From assembly GCF_026340255.1 (NCBI RefSeq), contig NZ_JAPEPJ010000001.1, positions 3,651,001 through 3,715,000 of the forward strand: DNA of 64,000 bases, written 5' to 3'. The translations under genes were made by a program, and so were the position numbers. The DNA is from Streptomyces sp. NBC_01408. Its GTDB lineage: Bacteria > Actinomycetota > Actinomycetes > Streptomycetales > Streptomycetaceae. How positions within the stretch are numbered: the stretch's first letter is position 1; each line of letters begins with the position of its first letter. A model generated the notes under the pieces. It did no database searches, had not been told where the DNA came from, and was given only the letters and a program-made list of their open reading frames with translations. Positions 6,909 through 16,253 of the stretch are shown here, in pieces.

Positions 6909-8156
6909 GTGGGGGGCACGGGTGTGCTGCAGGGGTTCAAGGACGTACCGAGGGTCGTGTGGCTGCTGGCTGCGGGGATCTTCGTCAACACCGTCGCCAG
7001 TTTCACCGTCGTCTTCGTCTTCCTCTACCTGACCGGCCCGCGCGGCCTCGGCACCACCCAGGCGGGCCTGATCGTCGGCATCGGCGGCATCGGCCTGGTC
7101 GCCGGCAACTTCACCGGCGGCTGGTACGGCGACCGCTTCGGCCACCGCCGGGTGCTGCTCACTGCCTCGGCCCTCGGCGGATCCGCCCTCGTCGCCCTGC
7201 CGGCGGTCCCCACCATCCTGCTGGCCCTCCTCCTGCCGCTTGCCCAGTACGCCTCCGGGGTGATCCGCGCTGCCAACTCCGCGCTGGTCGCCGTCACCGT
7301 GCCGGAAGGTTCCCGCCGCCAGGCCTTCGCCGTCACCCGCTGCCTGTCCAACGGCGGCTTCGCGGTGGGCGGACCGCTCGGGGCCCTCATCGCGACCGGA
7401 CTCTCGTACGACTGGCTCTTCGTCGCGGACGGCATCGGCACCCTCTTCTTCGCCCTCTGGACCGCCCGGGTCGTCCCGGCCAGGGCCGCCACCGGCCCTT
7501 CCGCGGCCCCGGACGGGGGTCTGGGCCGCGGAGGGCTGTGGCGGGAGTTGCGTGCGCGGCCGGCGGTACTGGTCCTGCTCGGGGCGATCGTCGTCATCGA
7601 CATCGTCTACCGGCAGCACCTCACGACCTTCCCCGTCTACCTCGCCGACCACGGTCTGGACACCCGCGCGTACGGATGGCTCATCGCGGTCAACTGCGGC
7701 GTCATCCTGCTCCTGGAGATCCCCGCCGCCCTCGCCCTGCGCCGGCGCTCCCCGCTGCACGTCATCGGCAGCGGACTGGTTCTGGTGGGCAGCGGCTACG
7801 CGATGCTGATGCTCGGGGTCGGTACCGCAACAGCCGTCGCGATGATGCTGCTGCTCACCCTTGGCGAGATCCTCTACAAGACCACCGCCATGGCGTACGT
7901 CGCGGACGAGTCGCCCGAGCACGCCATCGGCCGCTTCCAGAGCCTGTACGCGGGTGTCTCCATCAGCGGCTTCGTCCTCGCCGCGCCCCTCGGCGGAGCC
8001 CTGTACGACAACGCGCCGGAACTGCTCTGGCCACTGTGCGCGGCACTCGGCGCGGCTGCCGGAGGGATCGTGCTGGTCGCGGGTGCGCGGGGAGTGCGGC
8101 GACCCGCGCGACCGTCACATGAGACCGGTTCGCAACCGAAGGCCGTCGCCGGTTAG
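6909..8156 (+). CDS. MFS exporter
   Basis: A 415-residue, 12-helix major facilitator protein. The loop GGWYGDRFGHRRVLL (near residue 75) is the conserved MFS motif between helices 2 and 3, and ALYDNAP near the end matches the drug-exporter group. The start is GTG at 6909, with GTG at 6924 as an alternative. It is divergent from the HxlR-Prx gene, whose palindrome lies just upstream, so it is probably an inducible efflux pump. The substrate is not readable. dapD follows after 9 bases on the same strand. Confidence 0.88.
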   Translation: MGGTGVLQGFKDVPRVVWLLAAGIFVNTVASFTVVFVFLYLTGPRGLGTTQAGLIVGIGGIGLVAGNFTGGWYGDRFGHRRVLLTASALGGSALVALPAVPTILLALLLPLAQYASGVIRAANSALVAVTVPEGSRRQAFAVTRCLSNGGFAVGGPLGALIATGLSYDWLFVADGIGTLFFALWTARVVPARAATGPSAAPDGGLGRGGLWRELRARPAVLVLLGAIVVIDIVYRQHLTTFPVYLADHGLDTRAYGWLIAVNCGVILLLEIPAALALRRRSPLHVIGSGLVLVGSGYAMLMLGVGTATAVAMMLLLTLGEILYKTTAMAYVADESPEHAIGRFQSLYAGVSISGFVLAAPLGGALYDNAPELLWPLCAALGAAAGGIVLVAGARGVRRPARPSHETGSQPKAVAG

Positions 8157-8165
8157 GTTTCAGAT

Positions 8166-9146
8166 ATGACTGCTACGCGTACCACCGGCGCCGTCGCCGC
8201 CGGACTTGCCACCATCACCGCCGACGGCACCGTCCTCGACACCTGGTTCCCCGCCCCCCAGCTCGTCGCCGAGCCCGGCCCGGCCGGCACCGAGCGCCTC
8301 ACCGCCGACCAGGCCGTGGAGCTGCTGGGCGCCGCCGCGCAGAAGGCGATCCGCTCGGACGCGGTGCGCGGCGTCGAGGTCGTAGCCGTCCGCACGGTGA
8401 TCTCCTCCCTCGAGGACAAGCCGCTGGACGCGCACGATGCGTACCTGCGCCTGCACCTGCTCAGCCACCGCCTGGTCAAGCCGCACGGCCAGAACCTCGA
8501 CGGGGTCTTCGGCCTGCTGGCCAACGTGGCGTGGACCTCGCTGGGCCCGGTCGCGGTCGACCAGGTCGAGACCGTCCGCCTGAACGCGCGCGCCGAGGGC
8601 CTGCACCTCCAGGTCACCTCGATCGACAAGTTCCCGCGGATGACGGACTACGTCGCCCCCAAGGGCGTGCGCATCGCCGACGCGGACCGCGTCCGCCTCG
8701 GCGCGCACCTCGCCGAGGGCACCACCGTCATGCACGAGGGCTTCGTCAACTTCAACGCCGGCACCCTCGGCACCTCCATGGTCGAGGGCCGCATCTCCGC
8801 GGGCGTCGTGGTCGGCGACGGCTCCGACATCGGCGGCGGCGCCTCCACCATGGGCACCCTGTCGGGCGGCGGCAAGCAGATCATCTCGATCGGCGAGCGC
8901 TGCCTGATCGGCGCCGAGGCGGGCGTCGGCATCGCGCTGGGCGACGAGTGCATCGTCGAGGCCGGCCTGTACGTGACCGCGGGCACCCGCGTCACCCTGC
9001 CGGACGGCCAGATCGTCAAGGCCCTGGAGCTCTCCGGCGCCGGCAACATCCTCTTCCGCCGCAACTCGGTCACCGGCGCCGTCGAGGCCCGCCCGAACAA
9101 TGCGGTCTGGGGCGGCCTGAACGAGGTCCTCCACAGCCACAACTGA
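8166..9146 (+). CDS. dapD: DapD, tetrahydrodipicolinate N-succinyltransferase
   Basis: DapD adds a succinyl group to tetrahydrodipicolinate in the succinylase branch of lysine and diaminopimelate synthesis. The 326-residue product matches the long actinobacterial form: an N-terminal alpha/beta domain, then a left-handed beta-helix of hexapeptide-like repeats ([26 protein letters not shown] through [18 protein letters not shown]). The start is ATG 8166. A 16-bp hairpin terminator follows 22 bases after the stop. It may also receive read-through from the MFS gene. Confidence 0.95.
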   Translation: MTATRTTGAVAAGLATITADGTVLDTWFPAPQLVAEPGPAGTERLTADQAVELLGAAAQKAIRSDAVRGVEVVAVRTVISSLEDKPLDAHDAYLRLHLLSHRLVKPHGQNLDGVFGLLANVAWTSLGPVAVDQVETVRLNARAEGLHLQVTSIDKFPRMTDYVAPKGVRIADADRVRLGAHLAEGTTVMHEGFVNFNAGTLGTSMVEGRISAGVVVGDGSDIGGGASTMGTLSGGGKQIISIGERCLIGAEAGVGIALGDECIVEAGLYVTAGTRVTLPDGQIVKALELSGAGNILFRRNSVTGAVEARPNNAVWGGLNEVLHSHN

Positions 9147-9168
9147 CCCCCGCGGTCCGGCTGCCACA

Positions 9169-9206
9169 GCGCCCTCCCGCCCCGGACGAACGGGGCGGGA
9201 GGGCGC
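9169..9206 (+). terminator. Terminator after dapD
   Basis: Perfect 16-bp stem (GCGCCCTCCCGCCCCG at 9169-9184 with its complement at 9191-9206) around a 6-base loop, just after the dapD stop. Confidence 0.88.
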
Positions 9207-9306
9207 TCACCGTGCTGATGACGCCTGCTCCCGTTCGCGACGGAAATGGTCCCGGACATCGCATTCGGAAAAGACGTCCACGGTGAATGGTCGGTGGAGC
9301 GGCTCG

Positions 9307-9336
9307 GGCGGGAGGGCGATCGGCCGCCCTCCCGCC
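9307..9336 (-). terminator. Hairpin downstream of the 58-aa Cys/His protein gene
   Basis: Perfect 12-bp stem GGCGGGAGGGCG (9307-9318) with its complement at 9325-9336 and a 6-base loop. It lies 59 bases beyond the stop of the leftward small gene at 9396, and shares the GCGGGAGGGC core with the dapD terminator. Confidence 0.65.
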
Positions 9337-9395
9337 GCGTCCGGGGCAGGAGGGCGTACATCGGCTGGCCAAGCCGGCCGTGCCGGCCGTACCGT

Positions 9396-9572
9396 CTAGG
9401 ACTTCTTGCGCAGGGCGCGGAGCCTGGCCTGGGCGGCCTTCTTCTGTTCCCTGGCCATGCCGTAAGCGGTCCACTTGCCCCGGTGCTGGTAGCAGCGGGA
9501 GTGGCCCACCATCGCGGGGTTGCGGCAGTGGCCGCTGGGCTCGAGCGGTGCCCCGCACTTCGGCTGTGTCAT
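9396..9572 (-). CDS. Small Cys/His protein, possible zinc knuckle
   Basis: A 58-residue basic protein. Its N-terminal half has C6-x9-C16-x10-C27-x2-H30 (KCGAPLEPSGHCRNP, then GHSRCYQH), a spacing seen in small actinobacterial and phage proteins thought to bind zinc. The C-terminal half is Lys/Arg-rich and helical (MAREQKKAAQARLRALRKKS), suggesting nucleic-acid contact. ATG 9572 was chosen because upstream sequence is low-complexity Arg/Pro. Function unknown. Confidence 0.7.
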   Translation of the reverse strand: MTQPKCGAPLEPSGHCRNPAMVGHSRCYQHRGKWTAYGMAREQKKAAQARLRALRKKS

Positions 9573-9685
9573 GGTCGTGCCCCCTCGACGGGCCCTCGGG
9601 CGGGGCCCCGGTCCACCCTGGAGGAGGGCGGGGCGGGCGCGGGAGGCGCGGCGAGGTGGTGCCGGGGGCACGGCCCGCGCGCGGG

Positions 9686-9940
9686 TCAGCGCAGGGGGAG
9701 GGTGCGGATCACTTCGGCGAAGGCCTGCTGCTCCGCCTCGGTCAGCTCCACCGTCTCCATCGGGTGGGCGGCGGCTCCGCGCTGGCCCGGGATCACCGGC
9801 AGCCCCTCGACGGCGGCTGGCTCCGGGTGGTGGAAGCGGCTGTCCCACAGCTTGTGGCCGAGGCCGACGAACCAGACGAGAGCGGCCACGAGTAGGACGG
9901 CGAGGCCGATTTCCTGGGCGAGGGAGATGGAGGGGAACAT
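9686..9940 (-). CDS. Small single-pass membrane protein
   Basis: An 84-residue protein with one N-terminal transmembrane segment (EIGLAVLLVAALVWFVGLGHKLW, about residues 9-31) and a cytoplasmic tail ending EAEQQAFAEVIRTLPLR. The ATG at 9940 is preferred to one 57 bases upstream because GGAGG lies 5 bases before it. No family is recognised. It stands alone between two other leftward genes. Confidence 0.6.
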   Translation of the reverse strand: MFPSISLAQEIGLAVLLVAALVWFVGLGHKLWDSRFHHPEPAAVEGLPVIPGQRGAAAHPMETVELTEAEQQAFAEVIRTLPLR

Positions 9941-10086
9941 CCGGTCCTCCGGGGTTGCGGACGGTACAAGCCGGGGCAAGATCGGGCGTGCAGACACTCA
10001 ACACCACAACCGGCCGATTCGGCAGGGATGTGGCGAGCCTCACGCCAGGGCCGAAAGTCCCGACCTTGGCCCGAGGGGACCGCGGG

Positions 10087-10542
10087 TCACGGCTCCAGGA
10101 GGAGCTTGAAGCCCTCGTGGCTGCGCGCGAAGCCCAGGCGTTCGTAGAAGCGGTGTGCGGCCGTGCGCCGCTTGTTGCTGGTGAGCTGGACCAGGCCGCA
10201 GCCGCGCTTCCGGGCCCGTTCGACGGCCAGCTCCATCAGCTCCGCGCCCAGCCCGCCGCCCCGCCGGTCCGCGCGGATCCGTACCGCCTCCACCAGCGCC
10301 CGCTCCTGGCCGCCCTGCCCCAGGCCCGGTATGTACGTCAGCTGGAGGCAGCCCAGGACCACCTCGTCCGCGTCGTCCGTCAGGACCAGCATCTCGTTGC
10401 GGGCGTCCGCCCCGATGGCGGCGAAGGCCCGCTCGTGCGCCTCTCCGACGACGACCGAGGCCGGGTCCACGACCCGGTCCTCGTCGGCCAGCAGGGCGAG
10501 CACGGCCGGCAGGTCCGCGCGCGTGGCGGTACGGAAGATCAT
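10087..10542 (-). CDS. GNAT-family N-acetyltransferase
   Basis: A 151-residue GCN5-type acetyltransferase that would move an acetyl group from acetyl-CoA to an amine. The acetyl-CoA-binding motif is visible as VRIRADRRGGGLGAELMELAVERA (about residues 86-109), and the C-terminal strand region reads HRFYERLGFARSHEGFKL. Start ATG 10542. The substrate cannot be deduced. Its promoter must lie in the short gap holding the hairpin of the next leftward gene. Confidence 0.88.
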   Translation of the reverse strand: MIFRTATRADLPAVLALLADEDRVVDPASVVVGEAHERAFAAIGADARNEMLVLTDDADEVVLGCLQLTYIPGLGQGGQERALVEAVRIRADRRGGGLGAELMELAVERARKRGCGLVQLTSNKRRTAAHRFYERLGFARSHEGFKLLLEP

Positions 10543-10558
10543 GGCCAGGAGTGTGGCA

Positions 10559-10590
10559 GGGGGCCCGGCCGGGACGGCGGCCGGGCCCCC
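10559..10590 (-). terminator. Terminator of the secreted nuclease gene
   Basis: Perfect 13-bp stem GGGGGCCCGGCCG with its complement (10559-10571 and 10578-10590) and a 6-base loop, 13 bases past the stop of the leftward nuclease gene. Confidence 0.85.
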
Positions 10591-10603
10591 TGCGGCCTTG
10601 GAA

Positions 10604-12445
10604 CTACGGGCGGAAGCGCAGCACCTGCGGGTCGTGGTCGCTGTTCTGGGCCGCGAACTCCGCGTTGATGTGCACGCTGTCGTACGTGAACTTCTTGATC
10701 GCCGGGCTGGTCAGGATCTGGTCCAGCACCTGCGCGTTGCCCTGGAAGACGTACGAGTAGCGTTCCGACTTCGGCAGCGACTTGATCGCCGGGTACAGGG
10801 CCCCGCCGTCCGCCAGCGCCTCCGTGGTCGCGGAGAACTCGAAGTCGTTGATGTCACCGAGGACGAGGACGTTCGCGTTCTTCTCCGCCGCCAGGATCTC
10901 CTTCACGAAGCCGTTCACGGCCTGCGCCTGGAGCAGTCGCTTCTCCTCCGACTTGCGCACCGGCGGCTGGTGGTGCGCGGCCAGGCCCTCGTCGCCGCCC
11001 TTGGAGCCGAAGTGGTTGGCGATCACGAAGACCGTCTTGCCGCGGAAGACGAACTCGCCGGCCAGCGGCTTGCGGCTGTCCGCCCACGCCGGGTTCGCGG
11101 GGTCGATGCGGCCGGGGGAGTGGGTCAGGGCGGCCTTGCCCTGCTCCTTGACCACGCCGGTCGCCGTCACCGCGTCGCCCGGGGCGCGCTCGGTGAAGGA
11201 GACCCGCGCCGGGTTGAAGAGGAAGACCTGGCGGATGTTGCCGCCGGGCTCGCCGCCGTCCTTCTTGTCCTCCGGGTTGATGGTCCGCCACTGGTAGGCC
11301 GGGCCGCCCGCGGCCGTGATCGCCGCGGTGAACTTCGTCAGCGTCTGCTCGGCCGAGACGGTGCCGTCGTTCTTGGCGCCGTTGTCGTCCTGGATCTCCT
11401 CCAGGGCGATGATGTCGGGCGAGGCCAGGTTCTCGACGACGGCCTTCCCCAGCGCGTCGAACTTCTCCTGCGGGTCGGTCGGGTCGAGGTTCTCGACGTT
11501 GTACGTGGCCACCGCGAGCTCCTGCTCGGCCTGCGGCTTGGTCTTCTCGGGGGCGAGGGTGCCCGCCTTGACGGTGCCCAGGGTGCGGGCCACCAGGGTG
11601 TAGCCGCCGAACTGGTTGAAGTCCAGCGGGCCCTCGGTGGTGCCCGTCAGCTTGTCGCCGACGTTGGCCACCGGGAAGGGCTGCTGCGCGAGGGGCGCGA
11701 GCTGCTGGATCTGGAGGCGGCCGGTGTTCTGGGACTCGTAGGAGCCGTAGACCGTGCCGCCGCGCTTGGCGGCGTTCTCCCAGCCCTTCACCGTGACCCA
11801 CAGCTCGGAGTACGGGTCGGTCGCGCCGACGACGCGGGAGGTGCCGATCTTGACGTTCATGCCCTCCAGGGACTCGTAGAAGTCCAGGGCGAAGCGGGAG
11901 GGGTCCAGGGTCAGGCCGTTGACGCTGCCGCCGGCGGCCGGGTCGCCGGCCGGGGCGTACTCGGCGGGCACGGTGTACTCGTTGATGGCGGCGGCCTGCG
12001 GCAGCGCGTTGCCCGAGGAGACCACGGTGACCGTCGGCTTGGAGATCTGCGTCACCGACTGGTTGCCGGAGTTGACGCCGCCCGGGATGTACTCGCCGAC
12101 CGTGCCGGAGACCTTGACCGCGTCGCCCACGGCGACGGTCGGGACCGAGCTGGTGAAGACGAACACGCCCTCGCTGGTGGCCTCGTTGTCGTCGGCGTCC
12201 GGGTCCTGGATCCAGAAGCCGCGCGAGCCGTACGTACGCACGCCCGTCACGATGCCCTCGACGTCGGCTACCTGCTTGCCGTTGAGCGGGGATATCCGGG
12301 TGGTGCCCTGGATGTCGTGGATGCGTACCGGATCGGCGGACGCGCCGCCCTCGGCCGCGTCGGCGGATCCCACGAGCAGGCCGGTGGCCAGGGCGGTGGC
12401 GACGAGGGCCGCGACGGCGGCGGAACGGGGATGCGTGGAGCGCAT
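10604..12445 (-). CDS. Secreted endonuclease/exonuclease/phosphatase-family nuclease
   Basis: A 613-residue exported protein. A Sec signal peptide (about residues 1-30, ending GSADAAEG) leads into an OB-fold-like region (GIVTGVRTYGSRGFWIQDPD). From about residue 320 comes an exonuclease-endonuclease-phosphatase domain with ATYNVENL, IALEEIQDD, VIANHFGSKGGDE, VLGDINDFEF and SDHDPQVLRF, the metal-binding and catalytic Asn, Glu, His and Asp of the family. It resembles ExeM/NucH-type extracellular nucleases that release phosphate from extracellular DNA. With PhoX nearby this fits phosphate scavenging, although I see no clear PHO box at this gene. Confidence 0.88.
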   Translation of the reverse strand: MRSTHPRSAAVAALVATALATGLLVGSADAAEGGASADPVRIHDIQGTTRISPLNGKQVADVEGIVTGVRTYGSRGFWIQDPDADDNEATSEGVFVFTSSVPTVAVGDAVKVSGTVGEYIPGGVNSGNQSVTQISKPTVTVVSSGNALPQAAAINEYTVPAEYAPAGDPAAGGSVNGLTLDPSRFALDFYESLEGMNVKIGTSRVVGATDPYSELWVTVKGWENAAKRGGTVYGSYESQNTGRLQIQQLAPLAQQPFPVANVGDKLTGTTEGPLDFNQFGGYTLVARTLGTVKAGTLAPEKTKPQAEQELAVATYNVENLDPTDPQEKFDALGKAVVENLASPDIIALEEIQDDNGAKNDGTVSAEQTLTKFTAAITAAGGPAYQWRTINPEDKKDGGEPGGNIRQVFLFNPARVSFTERAPGDAVTATGVVKEQGKAALTHSPGRIDPANPAWADSRKPLAGEFVFRGKTVFVIANHFGSKGGDEGLAAHHQPPVRKSEEKRLLQAQAVNGFVKEILAAEKNANVLVLGDINDFEFSATTEALADGGALYPAIKSLPKSERYSYVFQGNAQVLDQILTSPAIKKFTYDSVHINAEFAAQNSDHDPQVLRFRP

Positions 12446-12828
12446 GGTCAGGAACTCCGGTGTGTGGATGAGGGATGGGGAAGCTGGATGGTGCGGCTAC
12501 TGCAAGTGGTGCAAGGCGCACAAGTGGTGCATGTGGCACGTGCGATGGGGGTGATCTGCGGAAACCTCGGGGGTCGCCATATGTCTACGCGCGTCAATTT
12601 CCTGTGTGGCCAGCAAAGTTGTCAAGGCCTCCAGGGGATACGAATGCTGACTGTGGGATGAACCAAAGGGGATGGCCCGGCGGGAGCGCCCGAAATGCGT
12701 CTACGCTGGGGCGCCGCAAGACCGTCACCACCGCTCCACAGCCCCACCGCCGTACCGCTCCACAACCCCACTGCTGCACAGCCCCACCGCCTCACAAGCC
12801 CCACCGCGTCCGCGAGGAGAACCGCCCC
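12446..12828. other. Divergent intergenic region with direct repeats
   Basis: A 383-bp gap between the leftward nuclease and the rightward 508-aa protein, so it must hold both promoters. Two exact 11-bp copies of CAAGTGGTGCA lie at 12503-12513 and 12521-12531. A 24-bp unit starting ACCGCTCCACAGCCCCACCG is repeated about 2.7 times at 12730-12805, just before the RBS (GAGGAGA, 12813-12820). I see no gene, RNA or recognised operator here. Confidence 0.6.
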
Positions 12829-14355
12829 ATGTCCGCAGAGCCGCACCCCTCGCTGCCGCCGGTACGGCTGCACTCCGATGCGGAACTGGCCCGCGACGCC
12901 CTCGTCGCCCCGCTGTTCGCCCGGGCCGTGCGGCTCGCCCGCTGGGCCGGACCCGACACCCGCGTCGACACCGGCGGCGAACTCGTCGCCGCACAGCTGC
13001 CCGAAGCGGTCCGGGTGCTCGGCCTCGACGCCGCCGACGCGGACGCCACGGCGTACGCGAGCCAGGCCTGGCGGGTGGCCGTGGACAGCGGCCTCGTCGA
13101 CGTGACCGAGCCGGAGGAGGACAGCGGGGCGGACGCCGAGGCGCAGTTCGGCACCGCCGCGCCCGGCGAGGACCTGGCCCTGGTGACGAGCGGTGCGCCC
13201 GGCGACGTGCTCGACCTGTGGCTGGCCGCGGTGGACACCGTGCTCGCGGACGCGGCGGTACCCGATCTCGAGGACCTCGTCGACGCTCTCGACGAGGGCG
13301 GGGAGATCGACTTCGACCAGCTGGACTGGAACCCGCGCCGCGAGGCGGACTTCCTCGACGGGGTCCTCGCCAACCTCTACCTGCTCACCGTCGCCGAGGG
13401 CCGGGCGGCGGAAGCGCCCGTTCCGCTGCCCGTGCTCGCCGCGTCGATGGTCGTGCCCGAGGGCATGGGCGAGCCGACCGACGCCGTGCTGGAGCAGGTC
13501 TCGGACGCGATGATGCGCCTGGACGACCAGTTCCGGCAGCTGGAGCCGATCGGGCTGGTCGAGTTCCGTCCCGTCGACGAGGAGCTGATGGCGGAGGCCG
13601 ATGAGCCGCGCCAAGGCAAGGGCAAGGGCAGGGGCGCGGGCAAGGGCCCGGACAGGAGCGCGGACGAGGACGAGGACGTCTCCCGCTACGGGATGGTCCG
13701 CCTGACCCCCCTCGGCCTGTACGGGATCCGCGCCCGGATGCTGGAGGCGGGCGTCGAGGCCCCCGCCGTCGGCGAACTCGCAGGCAAGGGCGCGGACGCC
13801 CTGCTCGACGCGGTCGCCTCCTACCCCGAGGGCGCCGCCCAGGCCGAGATCGAGCAGTGGCTGGCGGGCCGCGAACTGCCCGTGGCGGCCGCCGAACTGC
13901 TGGCGGCGGCCCGCGGCGACGACGAGGCCGCCCCGCTGCGCCGGCTGCGCTGCCAGCAGGCCCTCGCGCCGGCCGGGCCGGAGGCCGAGCCCGCGGTCCG
14001 CGCGGTGCTGGACGACGCGGAACTCGGGGGCCTGGCGCGCGTCTGGCTGGCCGAGCGCGGGGTGACCGACGTACCGGCCCCGGACCCGGCGATGGTGTTC
14101 TGGCTGACGGTCGACACGATCGCGGCGCAGCTCGCGGCGGACGGGGAGACGGAGGAGCTCCCGCTCCTGATGGAGAGTCTGACGGCCCACCACGCGGGTT
14201 TCTTCGACGAGGTGTGGCGGGTGGAGCACCCGGCGACGGCGTACGTCCTGGAGTCGATGGGCAGGCTGCACCCGGACAAGAAGTCGGCGAAGGAGGCCCG
14301 CAAGGCCGCGTTCAAGGCGCGGTCGCGGCAGCCCTGGCCGGGGAGCTACTCCTGA
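12829..14355 (+). CDS. Conserved 508-aa protein of unknown function (paralogue of 46075-47478)
   Basis: A 508-residue acidic, largely helical soluble protein with no family I can name. A Lys/Gly linker (RQGKGKGRGAGKGPDRS, about residues 260-276) separates an N-terminal region from a C-terminal half that starts VRLTPLGLYGIRARMLEAG and resembles helical repeats ending in a basic tail (KKSAKEARKAAFKARSRQ). ATG 12829 is preceded by GAGGAGA. The gene at 46075-47478 has the same plan: RLxRW near the N-terminus, a central LTPLG segment, VWLAERGV against LWLAEHDGV, and FWLTVDTIAA against LWVDTAAA. The two belong to one undescribed family. Confidence 0.75.
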   Translation: MSAEPHPSLPPVRLHSDAELARDALVAPLFARAVRLARWAGPDTRVDTGGELVAAQLPEAVRVLGLDAADADATAYASQAWRVAVDSGLVDVTEPEEDSGADAEAQFGTAAPGEDLALVTSGAPGDVLDLWLAAVDTVLADAAVPDLEDLVDALDEGGEIDFDQLDWNPRREADFLDGVLANLYLLTVAEGRAAEAPVPLPVLAASMVVPEGMGEPTDAVLEQVSDAMMRLDDQFRQLEPIGLVEFRPVDEELMAEADEPRQGKGKGRGAGKGPDRSADEDEDVSRYGMVRLTPLGLYGIRARMLEAGVEAPAVGELAGKGADALLDAVASYPEGAAQAEIEQWLAGRELPVAAAELLAAARGDDEAAPLRRLRCQQALAPAGPEAEPAVRAVLDDAELGGLARVWLAERGVTDVPAPDPAMVFWLTVDTIAAQLAADGETEELPLLMESLTAHHAGFFDEVWRVEHPATAYVLESMGRLHPDKKSAKEARKAAFKARSRQPWPGSYS

Positions 14356-14361
14356 GCCGGG

Positions 14362-14440
14362 ATGTGAGCCGGGACCGGACCCGGGACCGGACCCGGGACC
14401 GGATCCGGGACGTGAGCCCGGACGTGAGCCGGGAACTGAT
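14362..14440. repeat. 12-bp tandem repeats after the 508-aa gene
   Basis: Units of GGGACCGGACCC repeat about three times and then decay into GGGACGTGAGCC-like copies. It lies directly after the stop codon and is self-complementary in places, so it may also end transcription. Confidence 0.65.
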
Positions 14441-14582
14441 CCGGAGCGCGATCCTGAGCCCGGTCCGGTGGGCGTCCCCGAGCGTGCCCCGGGGCTGACA
14501 GCGGGCGTCGACAACGCGCCGTTCCCAGGGCGGACTTGGCCATTCCGGCCACCGGCAAGGGGTCCGCCTCTCTTCGTGGGTA

Positions 14583-14604
14583 GTTCAGCCGCCGTTCACG
14601 TGCG
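14583..14604 (+). promoter_or_regulatory. PHO box upstream of the PhoX-type phosphatase
   Basis: Two adjacent 11-nt direct repeats, GTTCAGCCGCC and GTTCACGTGCG, with the conserved GTTCA start that PhoP binds in Streptomyces. It lies 64-85 bases before the phosphatase start, so induction by phosphate starvation through PhoR-PhoP is expected. Confidence 0.8.
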
Positions 14605-14667
14605 GGCGGGAACGTGTCCGCCGACGACCGCACGACAGGCGCACCACTCCCCACCCCTGGAGACCCG

Positions 14668-16107
14668 ATGCCGCTCAGCCGTAGAGACTTCACCTCCCGT
14701 ACCGTCCTCGCCGGCGCGGGCGTCGCGCTCACCGGGACGGTCGGAGCCCTCGCCACCGCTCCGGGGGCGCTGGCGGCCGAGGACAGCACGGGACGCGACG
14801 AGAACGGCCGGCCCTGCGAGCCCGGCTACGGCCCCCTCGTCCCCGATCCGGCCGGACTGCTCGCGCTCCCCGCGGGCTTCGCCTACCGCGTGATCACCCA
14901 CAGCGGTGTGACGAAGCTGGAGTCGGGCGAGACCACCCCGTCCAACCACGACGGCACGGCCGCCTTCGAGGGCCACCGCGGGGTCACCCTCCTCGTCAAC
15001 AACCACGAGCTCAAGGGCAAGCGGGCCGACTGGGACCGCCCCGTCCCGCTCACCGAGGGCCTGGTCTACGACCCGGCCGCGGCAGGCGGCTGCACGGTCG
15101 TCGAGGTCCGGCGCGGCGGAGAGGTCGCCGAATGGGTGGGCATCGCCGGTACGTCGACCAACTGCGCGGGCGGCTCCACGGCCTGGGGCACCTGGCTGAC
15201 CTGCGAGGAGAACTCGGACCTCGCGGGCAAGAACGGGATGACCAAGGACCACGGCTACGTCTTCGAGGTCGACCCGCACGACCGCCGCGCCAACCGCGAC
15301 CCGCGCCCGGTCAAGGCCTTCGGGCGCTACGACCACGAGGCCGTCGTCATCGACCCGCGCCAGGGCCACGCCTACCTGACCGAGGACGCCTCCGGCCCCA
15401 ACGGGCTGCTCTACCGCTGGACCCCGCCGCACGGCTTCCGCCACGGCCGCGGCCGCCTGCGTACCCTCGCGGCGGACGCGGGCACGCTGCAGGCCGCGAA
15501 GTGCTTCGACAGCTCGGGCCGGTTCGTCGACGACTTCTCGCGCGCGACCAGGACCGGCACCGTGTACGGGGTCGACTGGGTGGACGTGACGGACCGCGAC
15601 GCGCGGACCGTGCCGGTGCGCAAGCAGTTCGGGGACAACGCGGTGACCCGGGGGCGCAAGCTGGAGGGCATGTGGTGGGCCGACGGCGGCGCGTACTTCG
15701 TCTCCTCCTACGCCCGTGAGGAGAGCCCGGGCGCGGCGCACGACGGCCAGGTGTGGTTCTACGACCCCAAGCGGCGCACGATCCGGCTCACCGTCCTCAT
15801 CGGAGTGAACGCCGACCCGTCGGCCGACGGCGGCTACGACGGTCCCGACAACATCACCGTGTCGCCCTACGGCGGCCTCGTCATCGCCGAGGACGGCTCG
15901 GGCCTCCAGCACCTGTTCGGCGCGACCGAGTCCGGCCGCACCTACCCGCTGGCGCGCAACGAGCTGAACATCGGGTCGGCCGAGGAGCCGGAGTACTCCG
16001 AATTCACCGGGGTCTGCTTCTCCCCGGACGGGCGGACGCTGTACGCCAACATCCAGGACCCGGGGATCATGCTGGCGATCACCGGTCCGTGGCGGCGCGG
16101 CCGCTGA
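14668..16107 (+). CDS. PhoX-family (DUF839) secreted phosphatase
   Basis: A 479-residue exported protein with a Tat signal: SRRDFTSR at residues 4-11, a hydrophobic stretch and an AxA-like end GALAAED. The mature part is a DUF839/PhoX beta-propeller (STNCAGGSTAWGTWLTCEEN, RYDHEAVVIDP, AYLTEDASGPNGLLYRW, KLEGMWWADGGAYFVSSY). PhoX enzymes use iron and calcium to free phosphate from phosphomonoesters outside the cell, and Tat export fits folding in the cytoplasm. ATG 14668 has GGAGA just upstream, and a further in-frame GTG at 14614 is less likely. The PHO box at 14583 supports the phosphate role. Confidence 0.88.
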   Translation: MPLSRRDFTSRTVLAGAGVALTGTVGALATAPGALAAEDSTGRDENGRPCEPGYGPLVPDPAGLLALPAGFAYRVITHSGVTKLESGETTPSNHDGTAAFEGHRGVTLLVNNHELKGKRADWDRPVPLTEGLVYDPAAAGGCTVVEVRRGGEVAEWVGIAGTSTNCAGGSTAWGTWLTCEENSDLAGKNGMTKDHGYVFEVDPHDRRANRDPRPVKAFGRYDHEAVVIDPRQGHAYLTEDASGPNGLLYRWTPPHGFRHGRGRLRTLAADAGTLQAAKCFDSSGRFVDDFSRATRTGTVYGVDWVDVTDRDARTVPVRKQFGDNAVTRGRKLEGMWWADGGAYFVSSYAREESPGAAHDGQVWFYDPKRRTIRLTVLIGVNADPSADGGYDGPDNITVSPYGGLVIAEDGSGLQHLFGATESGRTYPLARNELNIGSAEEPEYSEFTGVCFSPDGRTLYANIQDPGIMLAITGPWRRGR

Positions 16108-16140
16108 TCCCGCGGGACCTGCCGGCCCCCTGATTCCGCG

Positions 16141-16203
16141 GGTCCGCGAGCCGGGGGTCCGCGAGCCGGGGTCCGCCGGTCCGCGGTTCTGCGGGTCCGA
16201 AGG
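16141..16203. repeat. 15-bp tandem repeat after the PhoX gene
   Basis: GGTCCGCGAGCCGGG occurs twice head to tail (16141-16170) and degenerates to about 16203. No gene overlaps it. Confidence 0.7.
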
Positions 16204-16253
16204 TCTAGGGGGCTCGCAGGTCTACGAATCCGCCGGCTCAGTGGCCACAGGCG

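Noticed and set aside
10163..12661. Very long open frame antisense to the secreted nuclease gene
   Set aside because: High third-position GC on one strand suppresses stop codons on the other. The translation is Arg/Gly/Val-rich without domains, while the leftward frame has a signal peptide and full catalytic motifs.
12475..12828. N-terminal extension of the 508-aa protein
   Set aside because: The extra residues are Pro/His/Thr repeats from the 24-bp DNA repeat, and ATG 12829 has its own RBS.
14614..14667. Upstream start for the PhoX-type protein
   Set aside because: It would put 18 residues before the Tat motif; ATG 14668 has a good RBS and standard signal layout.
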